A stretch of 64,000 nucleotides of DNA from the NCBI GenBank assembly GCA_950295325.1, contig OX485804.1:12898001-12962000 (forward strand). Direction: 5' to 3'. Each line of letters opens with the position of its first letter. The stretch's first letter is position 1. This stretch comes from Polytrichum commune. Taxonomy: Eukaryota > Streptophyta > Polytrichopsida > Polytrichales > Polytrichaceae. Position numbers and translations under genes: made by a program. Below, in pieces: positions 33,701 through 45,116 of this stretch. The notes beneath the pieces are model-generated. The model did not search any database. It saw only the letters and a list, made by a program, of their open reading frames with translations, and was not told the origin of the DNA.

Positions 33701-36700
33701 TTCTCCTGTGGTTTCTGAGAAGGTACATTGTAATTCTTCCCAGGTTGTTTCTTTATCGGTTTCCGGCGGTGCTTGCGAAAATGTGCTAGCTCGAACCGTG
33801 TATTATCTCTTCGATCCTGGTCATGTACAAATTGCCATGATGACCAGATTTGAGTATACTCTTAACACTTCATCAAAATGGTAATAAAGTAATCTCTAGA
33901 GAGGGGAAAAATCTATTTTGAGCAGTTCAACAGTTACAAATATTAATAATCACTTTGAATACTTACTAGGAATTATCAGCAGACTTGATGCACTTGCTTA
34001 CAAGGGACTACCAATGATTAAAAAAAAAATGGACAGAACTTAGTTCTTTGCATCATCCAAACAAATATTCTTGTTTGATCTGAAAAATTACTAGTGGCAA
34101 TGTAATAAATAAAAAGCTGAAAGAGTGCTTTGACAGCTAGAAAGGGGAGTCCAGCCTGGTCACATACCCAGCGATGAGGCATCACACCAAGAACGGACTC
34201 TCGATACTCCCGGCACTCAACCTAGCGAAGAATATCCAAGAATATTTGTTAAGAAACATAAGCATTCCAACCCTGCCAACAAAGTCATTGAAAGGACAAT
34301 AAAACTTCTCTCTTCAAACTCTTAAAAGTCCAAGTGACCACCAAATATTTCCTGCGTGATGAGAGTCTAGTGAATTATTGAAGCTCTCACTTTCGATAAG
34401 GAGATACATGGAAAAGCCAAAGACCACTCACAGAGTTAAAAGTCACAAATAAACTTAGCATGAAACCTGATGCATTCGTACAACTGCAAACTTTCCCCAT
34501 CAGTCAAAAATTAAGCCTACTGATAATTCAACTAACAGGGAGCTCAAAATGAACCTAATCTGTATAAATTGTACAGACAAGTGTGCCCTCAATAGACAGG
34601 ACAGCTCATATATGCAAACCTCATTGATGTGCCGGTTGGTAAGAGAACTTGCGTCCAGCTTATAATTGTGTTGTGGTGTGAGGGATACAGCTTGTGAATC
34701 TCGGCGAAAGTCCTGCCCAACAATACACATTTGAGAACCAAATTTGAAACTAAATTTGGATCATTTTGTCAATGCAAGATTTAAAGTTTTCCTGCTTCTC
34801 AAGAAGATGCAAGAAAGCGTCAGCTTCCTTACCTATTATTAATACAAAGTCATTCTATATTGTAGTGATTGACTGCCCCTCAATCAGATCACTGATGCAC
34901 TCCAATTAGGAGATTATTAGTTGAAGTCAAATTAGGAATCTAATTAGTAAACTTAATTACTTCTATTGAGATGGAATACGCAGTTGATCTCACCTCACTT
35001 CTTTGACTCCAGCGCTTAGTACCAGTAAGGCCGGCATATGCATAGTATGAAAAGTGTCTCTCTTTCCCTCCACCTCCATGAGCACTAACATCTTCTGTCT
35101 GGAAATAAAATAAAATAAAATAAAATAAATTCACAAACACAGAGTTATTGGGCTGCCAGATACACATACCTTTCATGAATGTGGTTAATTCCACTGCTTG
35201 CAAGACAGAGAAGTTCAAGACAGCATGCATTGACTGTAAAGCAGTGGAATTTCTTATATTAAAAATGGAAACATGTTTAGATGGATGGCTTGATTTCAAC
35301 CTCATTAGCACCAGCTGACCGCCTGTGACGTTCTGCTTCCTTCTCAGCCAAAATCTCTTCTTCAAATGGGTCCAGAGACACCTATGTATTCCCCAACCAG
35401 TCAAACACTGATAAGAGGTACTGCAGTTAAAAACATCTTTTGTTTCCTTGCGGAACAATCAACACTAGCATGAAGTGCACTACAATGGGTGCTAAGTGTA
35501 AATAGGGACGATTTGGAATGTTCACTTAAAAAATAACACAATTTTTAAAATAGGACAAAAACTAGTGGGTTTCTCACCTGAGGTTGAACCTCCATACTGC
35601 CACCAACAATGATCAACCCAGTGTCACCATGCTTCAGAGTGTAGTTGCTTATGGATATTGCAACCTCTTTGTGGTGAGATCCATGAGGAAAGTCTTCCTG
35701 TTAATGAAACTTGTAGGTGTCAGCATAGGATAGCATGCTGATCAAAATGCAGCTTCTATAGAATGTTACATTTAATGCAGAATATTACATAGACAATATT
35801 ATTACATAGACAACATTGTAACAATTCATGTCATGTGATATTTCATTAGCTGGTCTTAATAAAATGGTGAGCCTAAATACAAACTAAACACTGCAATCTC
35901 CCATTAGGGTCCAATGTTTGGAACTAGTGAACTTGGAGCTTCTTAGTCTAGTAGTGTGAGGGAAGAGCTTTGCTTAATCCCAGAGAAATTTCATGTATAA
36001 CTGCACTGCAAAAAATTACTCACAAAATTAAGGGAGCCAGTCAAAGGCTACTAGAACTCTACACACCACCCAAGCTAACAATAAAGGCAAGAATAATCTC
36101 ATGTTCTATACTTCCAACCAAAATATGCCATCCTACTTTTCATTTCTGAAGAGCCACAGAATCCAGCACAGCTTTGTCATGAATAATATCTCATTACTTA
36201 GCTACACTAATTACAGTAAGTATTGTGGGTAGATGTAGAGTGTGACTGCTCATAGGCAGCCCTATAATGTGGCCTACATTATACACCATCACACAAAAAC
36301 AAAAAAATTGTGCGCAACCCTTGTTACACTTAAAATCTTCAACCACTCACTATGTTCTCATTCTTTCACTTCTAGTTGTGGGAAAGGTATCAAATGAAAG
36401 CTATTGAGAATATGAATCCAAAGGAGGTGTTAATATGTGGACCAACCTGGATATCATCTTCCCAAAGCTTCTTGAGATTATGGTCAAAGCACATTACAGC
36501 CCAGCCAGCAGTAACAACCACAATGACCTGCTTCCTCCTCTCTCCTGAGCTGTAGATTCTCTTCACCTCCCCAGCAGCTAACGCTACAGGACGTCGTCCA
36601 GCCCCCACACGCACATTGTTAGGTAAGAGCGATGCTTCTGCCAGGACCCGAGCTCCCGAGAAACCATCAGTGGCACTTGACACATAAGGCTCCACTATCT

Positions 36701-38640
36701 GTGCCACCAAACGCTTGCTTAGTCATAGAAGGAAGGATGAATCTGATGTTGCCACCAGCGTGAATTATAGTAGTGCTTTCACCTTCAAGTTGGTCAAAGT
36801 CTGAATGTAATCCCAAAAAGGGCATAACAAGAATTTAAAGGGCCCCCAAAAGGTACTGCCTCATTTCTAAGGTGAGCACCTTGAATGGGCGCGGACAAGC
36901 CGGTCTGCAACTATCTCCTTCAAGAGCTAGCCCCTAGGTTCCCACATGGTTGGTTGAAAATATTTGGTTCACCCAGATACCATGATAGGTAGGGTGCACC
37001 GGAACTCAAGTGCTAGGAAGGTCACCCATCTGAGCACTATACCGCCTTTAGGAGGCTTAACCTTCAAGTTCCCATGTGATCCAGATTTAGGCCTTGGGTT
37101 TAAGCCACCCTTGCTTATGCGCAGATACAATACGTACACAATGAATAGATGGCATGTAAACTTGACACTCAAAGACGAGTATCACCTTATTTAGCCATGA
37201 ACAAGTATGTTCAAGTCCCGTTTTCAACCCTTAACCTTAAACCAAACAGTGTATCAAGTACATTCTTGAAGTTATTGGGCAGGTCAGCCTCTATAGAAAG
37301 CCAAGTCATTCTTTATGAGTACTGCTGACGATGTACACAACTCTCTTTCGCACCAAAGCCACTTGGATAGAAACCCAGCAAGCTGGAGGTTGTGAATAAC
37401 ATAAACAAGCCACCAAGATATCTATTGTTTCAGATGTTGCAATCTGGTGTGCATTGAACACCTGACCTAAGTCTTAGTTCATTCTGATCAAGGTTGATAT
37501 CTACTGTTTTAGTTCTGGAGTTCTTTCTACACAGTGTGGTGTAAGTTGAAAAAAAAGGCACAACGCGGATCAGAGATTGATTAAAATTATCACCTGTATT
37601 TTATCATTCGTTGCTAAAAGAAGTTCGTTGACGCCATCACCATTCAAGTCTGTCACCACCGGAGGTGGGAGGCGCTGGGCTTCGTGAAGGATGGGATTCG
37701 AATCATCCAGCACATGGATCCAAGCCTCCCTGTACGAAAAACTCCCTTCATTCTGCTTCCCACAAAGATCTCACCGCATCAGCTCCCTTTCAGCAAAGCC
37801 CTAAACCTCCAATTCTGGTTCTACAGGAACTTGGAACTTCCCAAATTGAAGTGGCCAATTGCTACATTTCTTTACCGTTCAAAAGAATTGTAGGCATGTA
37901 CGGCACCAAGTGAACACTCAACTCTTTCGAAAACGAAAACAAAAACAAAACACATTGCAATATTTGGAGTTCAGGAATCCAAATTTTCCAGGACCATCTA
38001 CATGAAAGTTTCAGAAAGGAGGTGATTATCTGCTGCAGAATAATTTAAGTGGCTTAACAGCTGAATTAGCAGCTGATTTTCTTCTACACACACGTGCATA
38101 TAAATCACTTGAAGCCAATGTTACAAGCTCAAGCAACGAAAGTTGCTTGAATTCTCCTCCACCAGTTCAGGTTAGGATGACGCATTCAGATGGTATTTGC
38201 TCACTCGCTGGACTCAATTCCAGCTGAGATGAGGGATTACTGTTCCAATGAGTAGGATGCAATCTTATTGTTGCCATCACCTCTTTGTAACCAATCCAGA
38301 AACCAGGTACAATTCAATTGCCAAACTTTGACGCCCTCCCGAAAATTTCAAGAAAGACATAACATCATCTCCTTCACCTTCTCACCGCTAAGTATTTCAG
38401 CACAACTCTCTGCCCACCATTTCCTGAAGAATTAGGAGATGAAAAACACATATCCTCTGATGTGCGAACCATCAAACCTTCTTCAATACCACCCTTTCTC
38501 TAAATTACACCATATTGGCATCCACAAATTGCAATAAAGGCAGTACCAGATGGCAGAGGAGGGATGGAGACGAGTACCTGGAGGGAGAAGAAGATAGCAA
38601 AGGCCGATAACATCAGAATCCCCAAGTCGCGCTTCCTCAT
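30702..38640 (-). CDS. NERD1: FG-GAP repeat membrane protein, NERD1-type, 13 exons
   Basis: Exons in transcript order: 38640-38578, 37752-37594, 36698-36447, 35697-35578, 35381-35301, 35098-34994, 34712-34620, 34221-34168, 33816-33613, 33343-33215, 32978-32913, 32387-32079, 31217-30702. The total of 2,151 nt gives 716 aa, near the Arabidopsis NERD1 length (At3g51050 family). An N-terminal signal anchor 'LGILMLSAFAIFFSLQ' is followed by FG-GAP-like segments with DxNGDG calcium-type loops ('DLNGDGVNELLLATND', 'DVNGDGVLDHVQ', 'DFSGDGLNDLILL'). A single C-terminal membrane helix 'ILFSTLLGILIVVMAVIFL' and a short basic tail end the protein. The plant family is reported as a Golgi-linked protein acting with the exocyst in cell expansion. 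All splice phases are 0 and no stop interrupts the frame. Introns 2 and 12 carry repeats (separate entries). Confidence 0.93.
31231..31870. repeat. two-unit tandem duplication in NERD1 intron 12
   Basis: A unit of about 319 bp starting 'ttgagaagataagtgact' (31231) is repeated from 31550 with moderate divergence. Shared blocks are 'aaagtaacatgact/aactaacatgactt', 'tcctgacga' and 'gtctgacccat'. The unit begins just inside the acceptor side of exon 13. Confidence 0.8.
36991..37110 (-). repeat. 5S rRNA-derived sequence in NERD1 intron 2 (pseudogene, SINE3 or Cassandra-type LTR)
   Basis: Read on the minus strand, 120 nt start with GGGTG and end with GGTGCACCC, the length of 5S rRNA. Internal matches to the plant 5S gene are 'CTGGATCACAT', 'GGTTAAGC' (A-box region) and 'AGATGGGTGACCTTCCTAG' (C-box region). 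It is well diverged, so it is not a working 5S gene. Immediately after it comes 'TATCATGGTATCTGGGTG', which resembles a CA end followed by a Met-tRNA primer site. This would fit a Cassandra-type element, whose LTRs carry 5S sequence. A simple 5S pseudogene or a SINE remains possible. Confidence 0.6.
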
Positions 38641-39240
38641 AGCTGCCAATGGGTGATTGCAAATCCACTACCCAAGCATACTGTCAAAAAACCCCAAAAT
38701 CCACACCAATACTCATCACCCTGCCTTCTCCGACCTCACCTCCGTCATCAGAAACCCCACCATGTCAAAAAGAGACCCTAAATTTATTAGGTCACTCAAT
38801 GCCTCCCACCCTTCTTCCTTCTTTCTTCAGGGTCGCTCACTATAAAGGACAGGGTAGCCAATTCTTCACTGCGCTTTTACTTCCTCTCGCCCAATCTTGC
38901 TTCAATGTCGGGATGCTTTGGTAGACTAGATTGCAGAAACTCCGGCCATCGACAAGCGTTTGTTAGAATTGTGCTGTTGGAGCATTCGGAGAGGCGATGG
39001 ACGAGAGGAGAGGAAGAGGTATGCAAAATCCTCCACTTTGGTGCCGTGCCATGACGTCTCGGACGTCGGCTTTTTTCCTCAGGGCAATCGAGCAGGCTGC
39101 CAGGTCAAACGTGCCAGCTAGATCATTTCTCACGCCACGTAGGCCCCCGAGGTACACGTCGGCTCGGGAACTAATAACCCGCTCTCTCCATGGAACTTGA
39201 CCCCAAGACCTTGGATCTTCTATAAGGTTAAGGTAGGCGT
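38641..39240. promoter_or_regulatory. NERD1 upstream region
   Basis: About 600 bp before the NERD1 start (minus-strand gene). A short plus-strand frame at 38997-39200 is GC-richer than its surroundings but not recognised. No definite TATA or other element can be named. Confidence 0.3.
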
Positions 39241-41912
39241 GCCTACATTCAACAAAGTAATAATTTGGGCACCTATAGTTGATTGATATGTGGTTAGGTG
39301 TGGATCTAAAAATGGACATCCAAAAGATACGTGTTTAAAAAAAAAATTGGACTACACGCTTAAACCATGCTAAGCATTTTAGGTTTCACAATCAAAGTCA
39401 TGATTGAGAGGATGACCACTTAATGCGAAAGAGAATCTTTACAAACAAAAAAGATACTCATATGCACTTTGAAGATCATGAGACAAAATGGCTACATACA
39501 CGATTTGGATTTGCTAGTCATCTCGCATGTCTTGCGTGTTTCATGGCCTACAAGAAGTGGGTGCAAAGAGAATAAGTACTTCTTTAGGGAATGCGTTTAC
39601 CTTGTCATAAGAGAACTAGGGTCCAAAGGACACGTACGCACATGTTGTGCAAATGTTGTCTAGATCCGTTATGAGCATCAAGTATGGGAGCAATTGATGA
39701 TAGGAGGTGGGTGGGATTATGTGTTATTTTGTGAAACTTTTGTTCAATATTTTTTTTCAATTGGTTGTCCACCGGAGGGTTTTTAAAAAAAAATTGATTT
39801 GGCATATTGCTATCCCCACTAACTCAAATTATCTAACATTTTAGCTTGACTAAACCTCTAAAAGACCAAAAGGTCCTCACATGCACCGATCAGTTAAACC
39901 TAGACTTTCACCTAATGGAATAATTCCAATTTCAATTTTCCATTTGAGTTCAACTATAATACACATTTGAGGTTTTCCCAATGCAGATTTCATTGCATCT
40001 AAGAATTATTGAAATATAATCTCTTTAAATTCATTTTTTATATTGTTTTCAAAAGCTTCATAAATGAACAATCTAGTTGTTGTTTTTTCCTTCTATCGGA
40101 TTCACAACCTAGAACAATTTCATTCCTTAAACATGTCTATGATCGATAAAATCAAATAAAATAACTATTGAAATTGATTTGGAATTGTAATAGATTTACA
40201 TATGGAAAACAGAAAATCAAAATAAAAACTCATATCAATCCATTGTCTTGTTCCAAAAATCTGATTTTTATGACCCAAAGAAAATCAAGAACATCACATA
40301 GATGTAATAATTTTTTTGAAAATATGTGCAAAATAGATGTTATGTTAAATTTAAATTTAGCCCTTGGTCCTTTAAGGGTTAAATAACAACACACATGCCA
40401 CGGGAGAAGCTAAAAGTGAGTCGGTGTTTGGATGCCGTCCACAATAGTAACTCATAGTGTGGCAATGCCATAACTATGAGAAATACTAAAGGTAGATGGG
40501 AGTCTTAAACGGATCTTTTTTGAATCGGACCCCTATGTTTGATTGGTTTGTGGTTTGGTGGGGATCAAAGAGCAGACACCATAAAGATATGTCATGTGTA
40601 AAGGAGATCATAACATTATTTTAGATCCATAATAGTGTTATGTGGGACTGGCCATATTCCACGTAGTATTTTCGGATATTCCCCACATTTGTTTGTCCAA
40701 ACTCACACTAGATGTGGGGAATATCGATCCAGGAATACTACATGTAATATTCTCAGTCCAATAGAACATTGTTATGGATCTGAACAATGTTATGTTTGGA
40801 TTGTTTCTTCAAATATAAACAATTATTTTGCACTCAATAGTGCATACGATTGGGAGAACTTGTGCATCCAATTAAGAAATCAACAAACATGATGTACCTC
40901 CGATAATCATGATGGAATTAGAGAAGGACCGAATTTCATCCAGTTTTTGCATATGCTTCATCGTAGATTTGCTAATGCAACACGAGTGTTGTCATGTGAA
41001 TCTAATTGGTAGAAGTTGGAGAACATGAAAAAACGAACCAAATATCACCCATGTGCCTTATCCACATGTCGGGGGCAGGTCTGCAAGAGCTCTGGAGGGC
41101 AAACACCATGATCCAACAAGTTTGCAGTCATGTATGATTCAATATTGATTTTAATGTTGGGAGTGACCCCAAGGAATTACATAACATTCTTCAGCAACTA
41201 TCAACCATTCCATTCTAATAATATTTAGTGACAGTGCTTCACCTGAGTTTATCAAGCTGAAGCTGTTGGTAAGAGATTAGCCATGATACAAATTCCCAAC
41301 CCCACCCACCCTCCATACTCAGTTGGATAATGTTATGTATGTTGTTACATAGCACAAGTTATTCCCAGTCTCATAATACTTCTAAGAAGGTTTTGAGTCA
41401 AGTTATGCCACTTGAACTTGCAGGGTTAATAGTGCAAGGAGACTCATATGAAGGTTGGGACATCCCATGGTTATATTCTCAAGGCCCACATGAACGAACC
41501 ACACACTGTGATATGATAACCTCACACAAACGTTCCATTATATCAACCGAAATGACATCATCTTTTGCTCTTTTTCTCGTCCGATGCACTCACAGATCTC
41601 ATCAGACATAGGCAAGCTCAAGACATTCTGTGGATTTTTATTCTCTCTTCCATTGTTTCACCAACTTTATTGTCTACCCAAGTTTCTATGGTAAACTAAG
41701 AATTTTTTTATCAAATGAATTCTTAGTTTACCATAGATTCTCATTACAAGGTTCTATGGCATTAAGTGCCCAATTTTGAAATGGTATGATTTGTGGGTCT
41801 CCGGTAAAGTAAATCTTTAGCAAGGTCCAGTTTCTATATACCTACTTCTCCAAACAGAAATCTAGCAAAATACTCTTGGATTTATTTCATGGAGGACAAA
41901 AAATATTTCAAT
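39241..41912. other. repeat-rich intergenic region
   Basis: No gene is supported. It includes family A copy 3 (about 40490-41060), itself interrupted by the foldback element at 40625-40795. Around 41680-41735 there is an imperfect inverted repeat built on 'atggtaaactaagaatt' and its complement. The rest is AT-rich. Confidence 0.5.
40625..40795. mobile_element. foldback MITE nested in family A repeat
   Basis: Two arms of about 65 bp face each other ('atagtgttatgtgggact' ... 'gatattccccacat' and its reverse complement), with a loop of about 40 bp. Single arms occur at 3998-4065 and 46030-46105. It interrupts a family A copy between 'ttttagatcc' and 'ggattgtttcttc'. Confidence 0.8.
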
Positions 41913-41952
41913 CGCCACCCCAGGGGCTCGAACCCTAGACCACAAGGTTAAG
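41913..41952 (-). tRNA. 3' part (positions 34-73) of a split tRNA-Lys(CUU)
   Basis: On the minus strand this gives anticodon CTT, the 3' side of the anticodon stem (CCTTG), variable loop, T arm TAGGG-TTCGAGC-CCCTG, acceptor side GGGTGGC and discriminator G. The acceptor side pairs at all seven positions, with two G-U pairs, with GCCGTCC at 45116-45110. A six-T run (41903-41898) follows about 10 nt downstream and would serve as a Pol III terminator. Together with 45084-45116 it makes a complete 73-nt cloverleaf. Confidence 0.85.
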
Positions 41953-41959
41953 AGCCTTG
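41953..41959 (-). repeat. target-site duplication of the LINE (CAAGGCT)
   Basis: The seven bases CAAGGCT on the minus strand are repeated at 45090-45084, the other edge of the element, where they are tRNA positions 27-33. Confidence 0.8.
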
Positions 41960-42636
41960 TTGTAAAGACCTCACCGAGGTTAAAGTAAAAGAAAACCAAA
42001 TTACAACCCGCGAAGGGAGGACAGGGGCAGCCCTGACCGGGGGGGGGGACCCACAGAGGGCCCCGTGACGACCACCAAGGCGGTCACACAAACAAACCAA
42101 CCGGGCCACGAGGGCCATAACCACGAAAAACAAAGAAGGGAGGGGGGGGGGAGAGGCCCCCCAAACTCAGGAGGGTGGGACCCGGCCAAAGGGACGGGAC
42201 GGAGGGGGGAGAGCCGAGTTCACACCGCCCGCCCAAGCGAAAAGTCGAACGTTAGCTTGCTTTGACAGGCGACAACCGTGAGGACCCAGGGCGTCTCACG
42301 CTTCAGGGGATGGGAAGCCTGCAGCGCACGTGCGAGGAGAGCTGAAGCCGGACAGGCCAGGACCAGGGGCACTCGAAGGGACGCACGCCGAGAGGTGGAG
42401 CCTCCCAAACGAGTCCGAGGGCTGATGGGGGCACACCCGTAAGGCAGGGAGGGAGCTCAAGTGAGTGAGCGCCAAAACCCCAGCTTGTTCCAGGAGAGGC
42501 TTAGCTAGAGGGCGACTCTCAAGGCGGAAGAAAAAAGCGTGATGAAGCAGCCCAAGCTCAGGTGCGGCGAGGAGCTCGGCCGCAGATACCACTCTTTGCA
42601 GGGCGAAGTCCACGGACAGACTGACCTGGAGGAGTG

Positions 42637-43053
42637 TTAGTAGTCGTATGCGTCGAGCATGCTAATGCTCTCGGCGTCCCAGTTCATTTCGAAGTTGAAC
42701 CGGGCACTGCCAAGGTCAGCCGCCCATTTGAACATACCCAGCATTGACCCCGAGGTGAGCTCTTTGTCACAAAGCATGCGGTAGCATTCTTCCTTCGAAA
42801 GAGCGCGTTCTGAAGGACCGGCTTCTTGTTGAGTGTGGGAAGTGGAAGCTTGTTTCTCATCAGCCAGCTCCTGCAGGAGGTCTTCGACATCTTGTGTAAT
42901 TCGCTCTTCAAAGGTCTCGGCTGAAATCCCTAGCTTTCTCTGAATAAATTTGTAGGGGTCCTCGGTCGGGGCCGGTGCCGGCCCTGCTTTGACCTCGGGA
43001 TATATGAAGGTGGAGCAAGTGTGGTCCTTGCAGCCCCCTGGGGCAAGCCACAA
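42637..43053 (-). pseudogene. shifted-frame continuation of the LINE ORF
   Basis: 138 codons containing 'EDPYKFIQRKLGIS' and 'EERITQDVEDLLQELADEK', homologous to the two copies of the same module upstream but in a different frame. A one-base shift near 43045-43055 separates it from the main frame. It ends with an acidic-aromatic tail 'MNWDAESISMLDAYDY'. Confidence 0.75.
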
Positions 43054-45083
43054 GGATCATGGGGGTATCCGAGTCAGGATCTTCCGGCAGCCAGTTGGCA
43101 GAGACATCCCATCTGCGGCGGGGCATTCTGGTCCTGATCTGTGGCGTCTCCGACCGAGTCGTTGATCTACCCCTGCGCGCTTTCGGGCCGAAGTTGCATC
43201 GTCTTTTGGGTCTACTTGAAGGGTGTGGTCGTTTAGGGGCAGTAACCACAGTATCAACCCTCTGAGCAGGTGGCAAATTGATAGCAGGTTGGGTTTTTTC
43301 CCCAGTGCACTTCTTCTTTTTTCGGCTAGCGACCTTAATGCAGTTAGGACCTTGTTTAGCGCGTTTCTCCTCTGCAAGTTCTTGTAGAAGTTCCTCTATG
43401 TCCTGTGCAATTCGCTCTTCAAATTCTTGTGCTGAAATCCCTAATTTTTTATGTATAAATCTATATGGGTCTTCAACTGGAGCCGGTGGGGGCCCAACTT
43501 TATAACGATCGAGGGGTGTCCTCCTGGAGTGTGCAGGTGGAGCAAGGGTAGTTCTTGCAGCGAACCTGGTCGAGCCACAAGGTTCCTCAGCAGGATCTGA
43601 CTCCAGTTCATCAGGGAGTCGGTTTTCAGAGACGTCCCATCTACGACGTATCGTACTGGTCCTGGGTTGTTGCGCCTCAACCCTAGTCCTGGATCCGTCC
43701 CTACGTGTTCTCGGACCGAAGTTACAGCGTAGCTTAGGTCGGCTTCTAGGCCGAGGCCGATCCGGCGTAGCTCCCCAAATGGCAGCCCGTGGCGTGGGTA
43801 ACGAGTTGAGGGTTGGTTGAGCTTTTTTCCGGTGACACTTCCTCTTTTTGCGGCTAGTTACCTTGTTGGGGCAAGCCCCCAGGTGATTCAATTGCAATTC
43901 ATCCTTGTCGTTGTTGCCTTGAGAGGGAGTAGTGCTTTTGGATGGCGTTTGGTGTGGTGACGCTGGCACCTGGTATGACGACCCTTCCTCTGTCTCTCGT
44001 GTCTGTTCCCCGTCTAGTGGGTTGCCGCTTGGCACATCAGGGTCGATTTCCTGTTGACCAGATTGTGTTGCCTCCGGAGGAGGTGGTCTCCAGTTTGCGG
44101 CGATCCCTTGTAGAAAATCATCAATATGTTCCGCAATGTTAGGTTGTGCCATAAACTCTGCCTCGGGGTCCGGCGATGGTGATTGCCTGATGATCCTGAT
44201 TGGGGGAACCAACCATGCTTCCAGTTCCTTCGGTAGGAATTTTTGGTGTGGCGTCAGGTTCCATTTGATCTTGTCCCCATGTAGTCGGCCAAACACATTC
44301 GCCTTGGTCCAGGCTGTTTGGAAACATTCAATCGCTTCTCTTCTCTTTTCTTCGTTCCTTTGATGGCGGAACAACTCCTTATATGCCTCCATTGCACAAT
44401 ATATAGTGTTCCGCCAAGCGCTCCAAAGGACAACCCCCAAATGAAATGGTTCGTCCCTGAATGCAAGTTCTACCCTTTGGCACCATATGGCCCAGAGAGT
44501 GTTGGCTCGCAGGATGTCCCATGGGGTGTCTATGGTGAGTGTGAAGGCCGCTGCAGTGTCCCACTTGAGATCTTCTTCGACTCTTGGTCCGTCCGGTTCA
44601 GTCATAAGTCCGCGACTGATTTCTTTCCATGTGTGGAATGCAGGTGCAGACCCTGCACTTTGTCTGGTGTTCCGAAAGAGGTCCCATGCGCGGCTGACTT
44701 CAGGGCATTCTTGGAATGCGTGCTGGAGGGTTTCCTTGGCCCGATCTACACAAAGCTGACACTTATTCGGAAGGCCTATTTTCTCCCTCCAAGCGCCAAC
44801 TGGTAAGCCCTCTGTGAGAATTAACCACTGCATTGCCGAGACTTTTCGTGGGAGATAGGGATGCCAAATTCTGTTAAAGAACTTTGCTCTACTCTTGCTA
44901 TTGTATCCCTCCGCCTCCAATTCCACATCCACTCGCATAGTGTGATTGTTCTGTTTAAGAGCCACCCTGTACCCACGCTTTGTTGTGTAGTTAAGGATTG
45001 ATGTTTCAGCTAGTACCCCAATGCGTCTCCATTGCCACTCTTTGGGATCCCATTCCAGATTTCGAACCCACTCATTGCCCCAC
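42908..45083 (-). pseudogene. LINE ORF2 C-terminal part with zf-RVT domain and duplicated tail module
   Basis: An open frame of about 725 codons (first Met at 44965, 685 aa). The N-terminal part has the zf-RVT pattern: 'FFNRIWHPYLPRKVSAMQWLILTEGLP', then 'CQLC...ETLQHAFQEC'. This zinc-binding domain follows reverse transcriptase in plant LINE ORF2. The rest is Pro-, Arg- and Ser-rich and carries a repeated module: basic 'SRKKRKC', 'NFGPRTRR', 'RRRWDVS', then 'EDPYRFIHKKLGIS...EELLQELAEEK'. The module appears twice in frame. A third, partial copy continues in another frame after about 43050. It is a remnant, since the N-terminal catalytic parts are absent. Confidence 0.8.
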
Positions 45084-45116
45084 AGCCTTGCGCTCTACCA
45101 ACTGAGCTAGGACGGC
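45084..45116 (-). tRNA. 5' part (positions 1-33) of a split tRNA-Lys(CUU)
   Basis: On the minus strand: acceptor GCCGTCC, TA, D arm GCTC-AGTTGGTA-GAGC, G, anticodon stem CAAGG and loop bases CT. The internal A box (TAGCTCAGTTGG) fits the Pol III consensus exactly. The sequence stops at U33, directly before the anticodon, where the LINE begins. The missing half is at 41913-41952. Confidence 0.85.

Larger units (their letters stand above)
41960..45083 (-). mobile_element. 5'-truncated LINE (non-LTR retrotransposon) inserted in a tRNA-Lys
   Basis: About 3.1 kb, bordered by CAAGGCT direct repeats. It is open for translation from its 5' edge ('LWGNEWVRNLEWDP') into a reverse-transcriptase zinc-binding domain (zf-RVT). 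The reverse transcriptase core and endonuclease are missing, as expected for a 5'-truncated LINE copy. The 3' region (about 41960-42630) is GC-rich with purine runs and no poly(A) tail. The absence of a reverse transcriptase core means this copy could not move by itself. Confidence 0.85.

Noticed and set aside
36964-37194. Open frames across the 5S-derived segment
   Set aside because: They result from the 5S-like sequence being free of stops in one phase; no protein similarity is apparent.
43059-44806. Plus-strand frames opposite the LINE ORF
   Set aside because: The minus-strand frame carries the zf-RVT domain and is much longer; the plus-strand frames are shadows.
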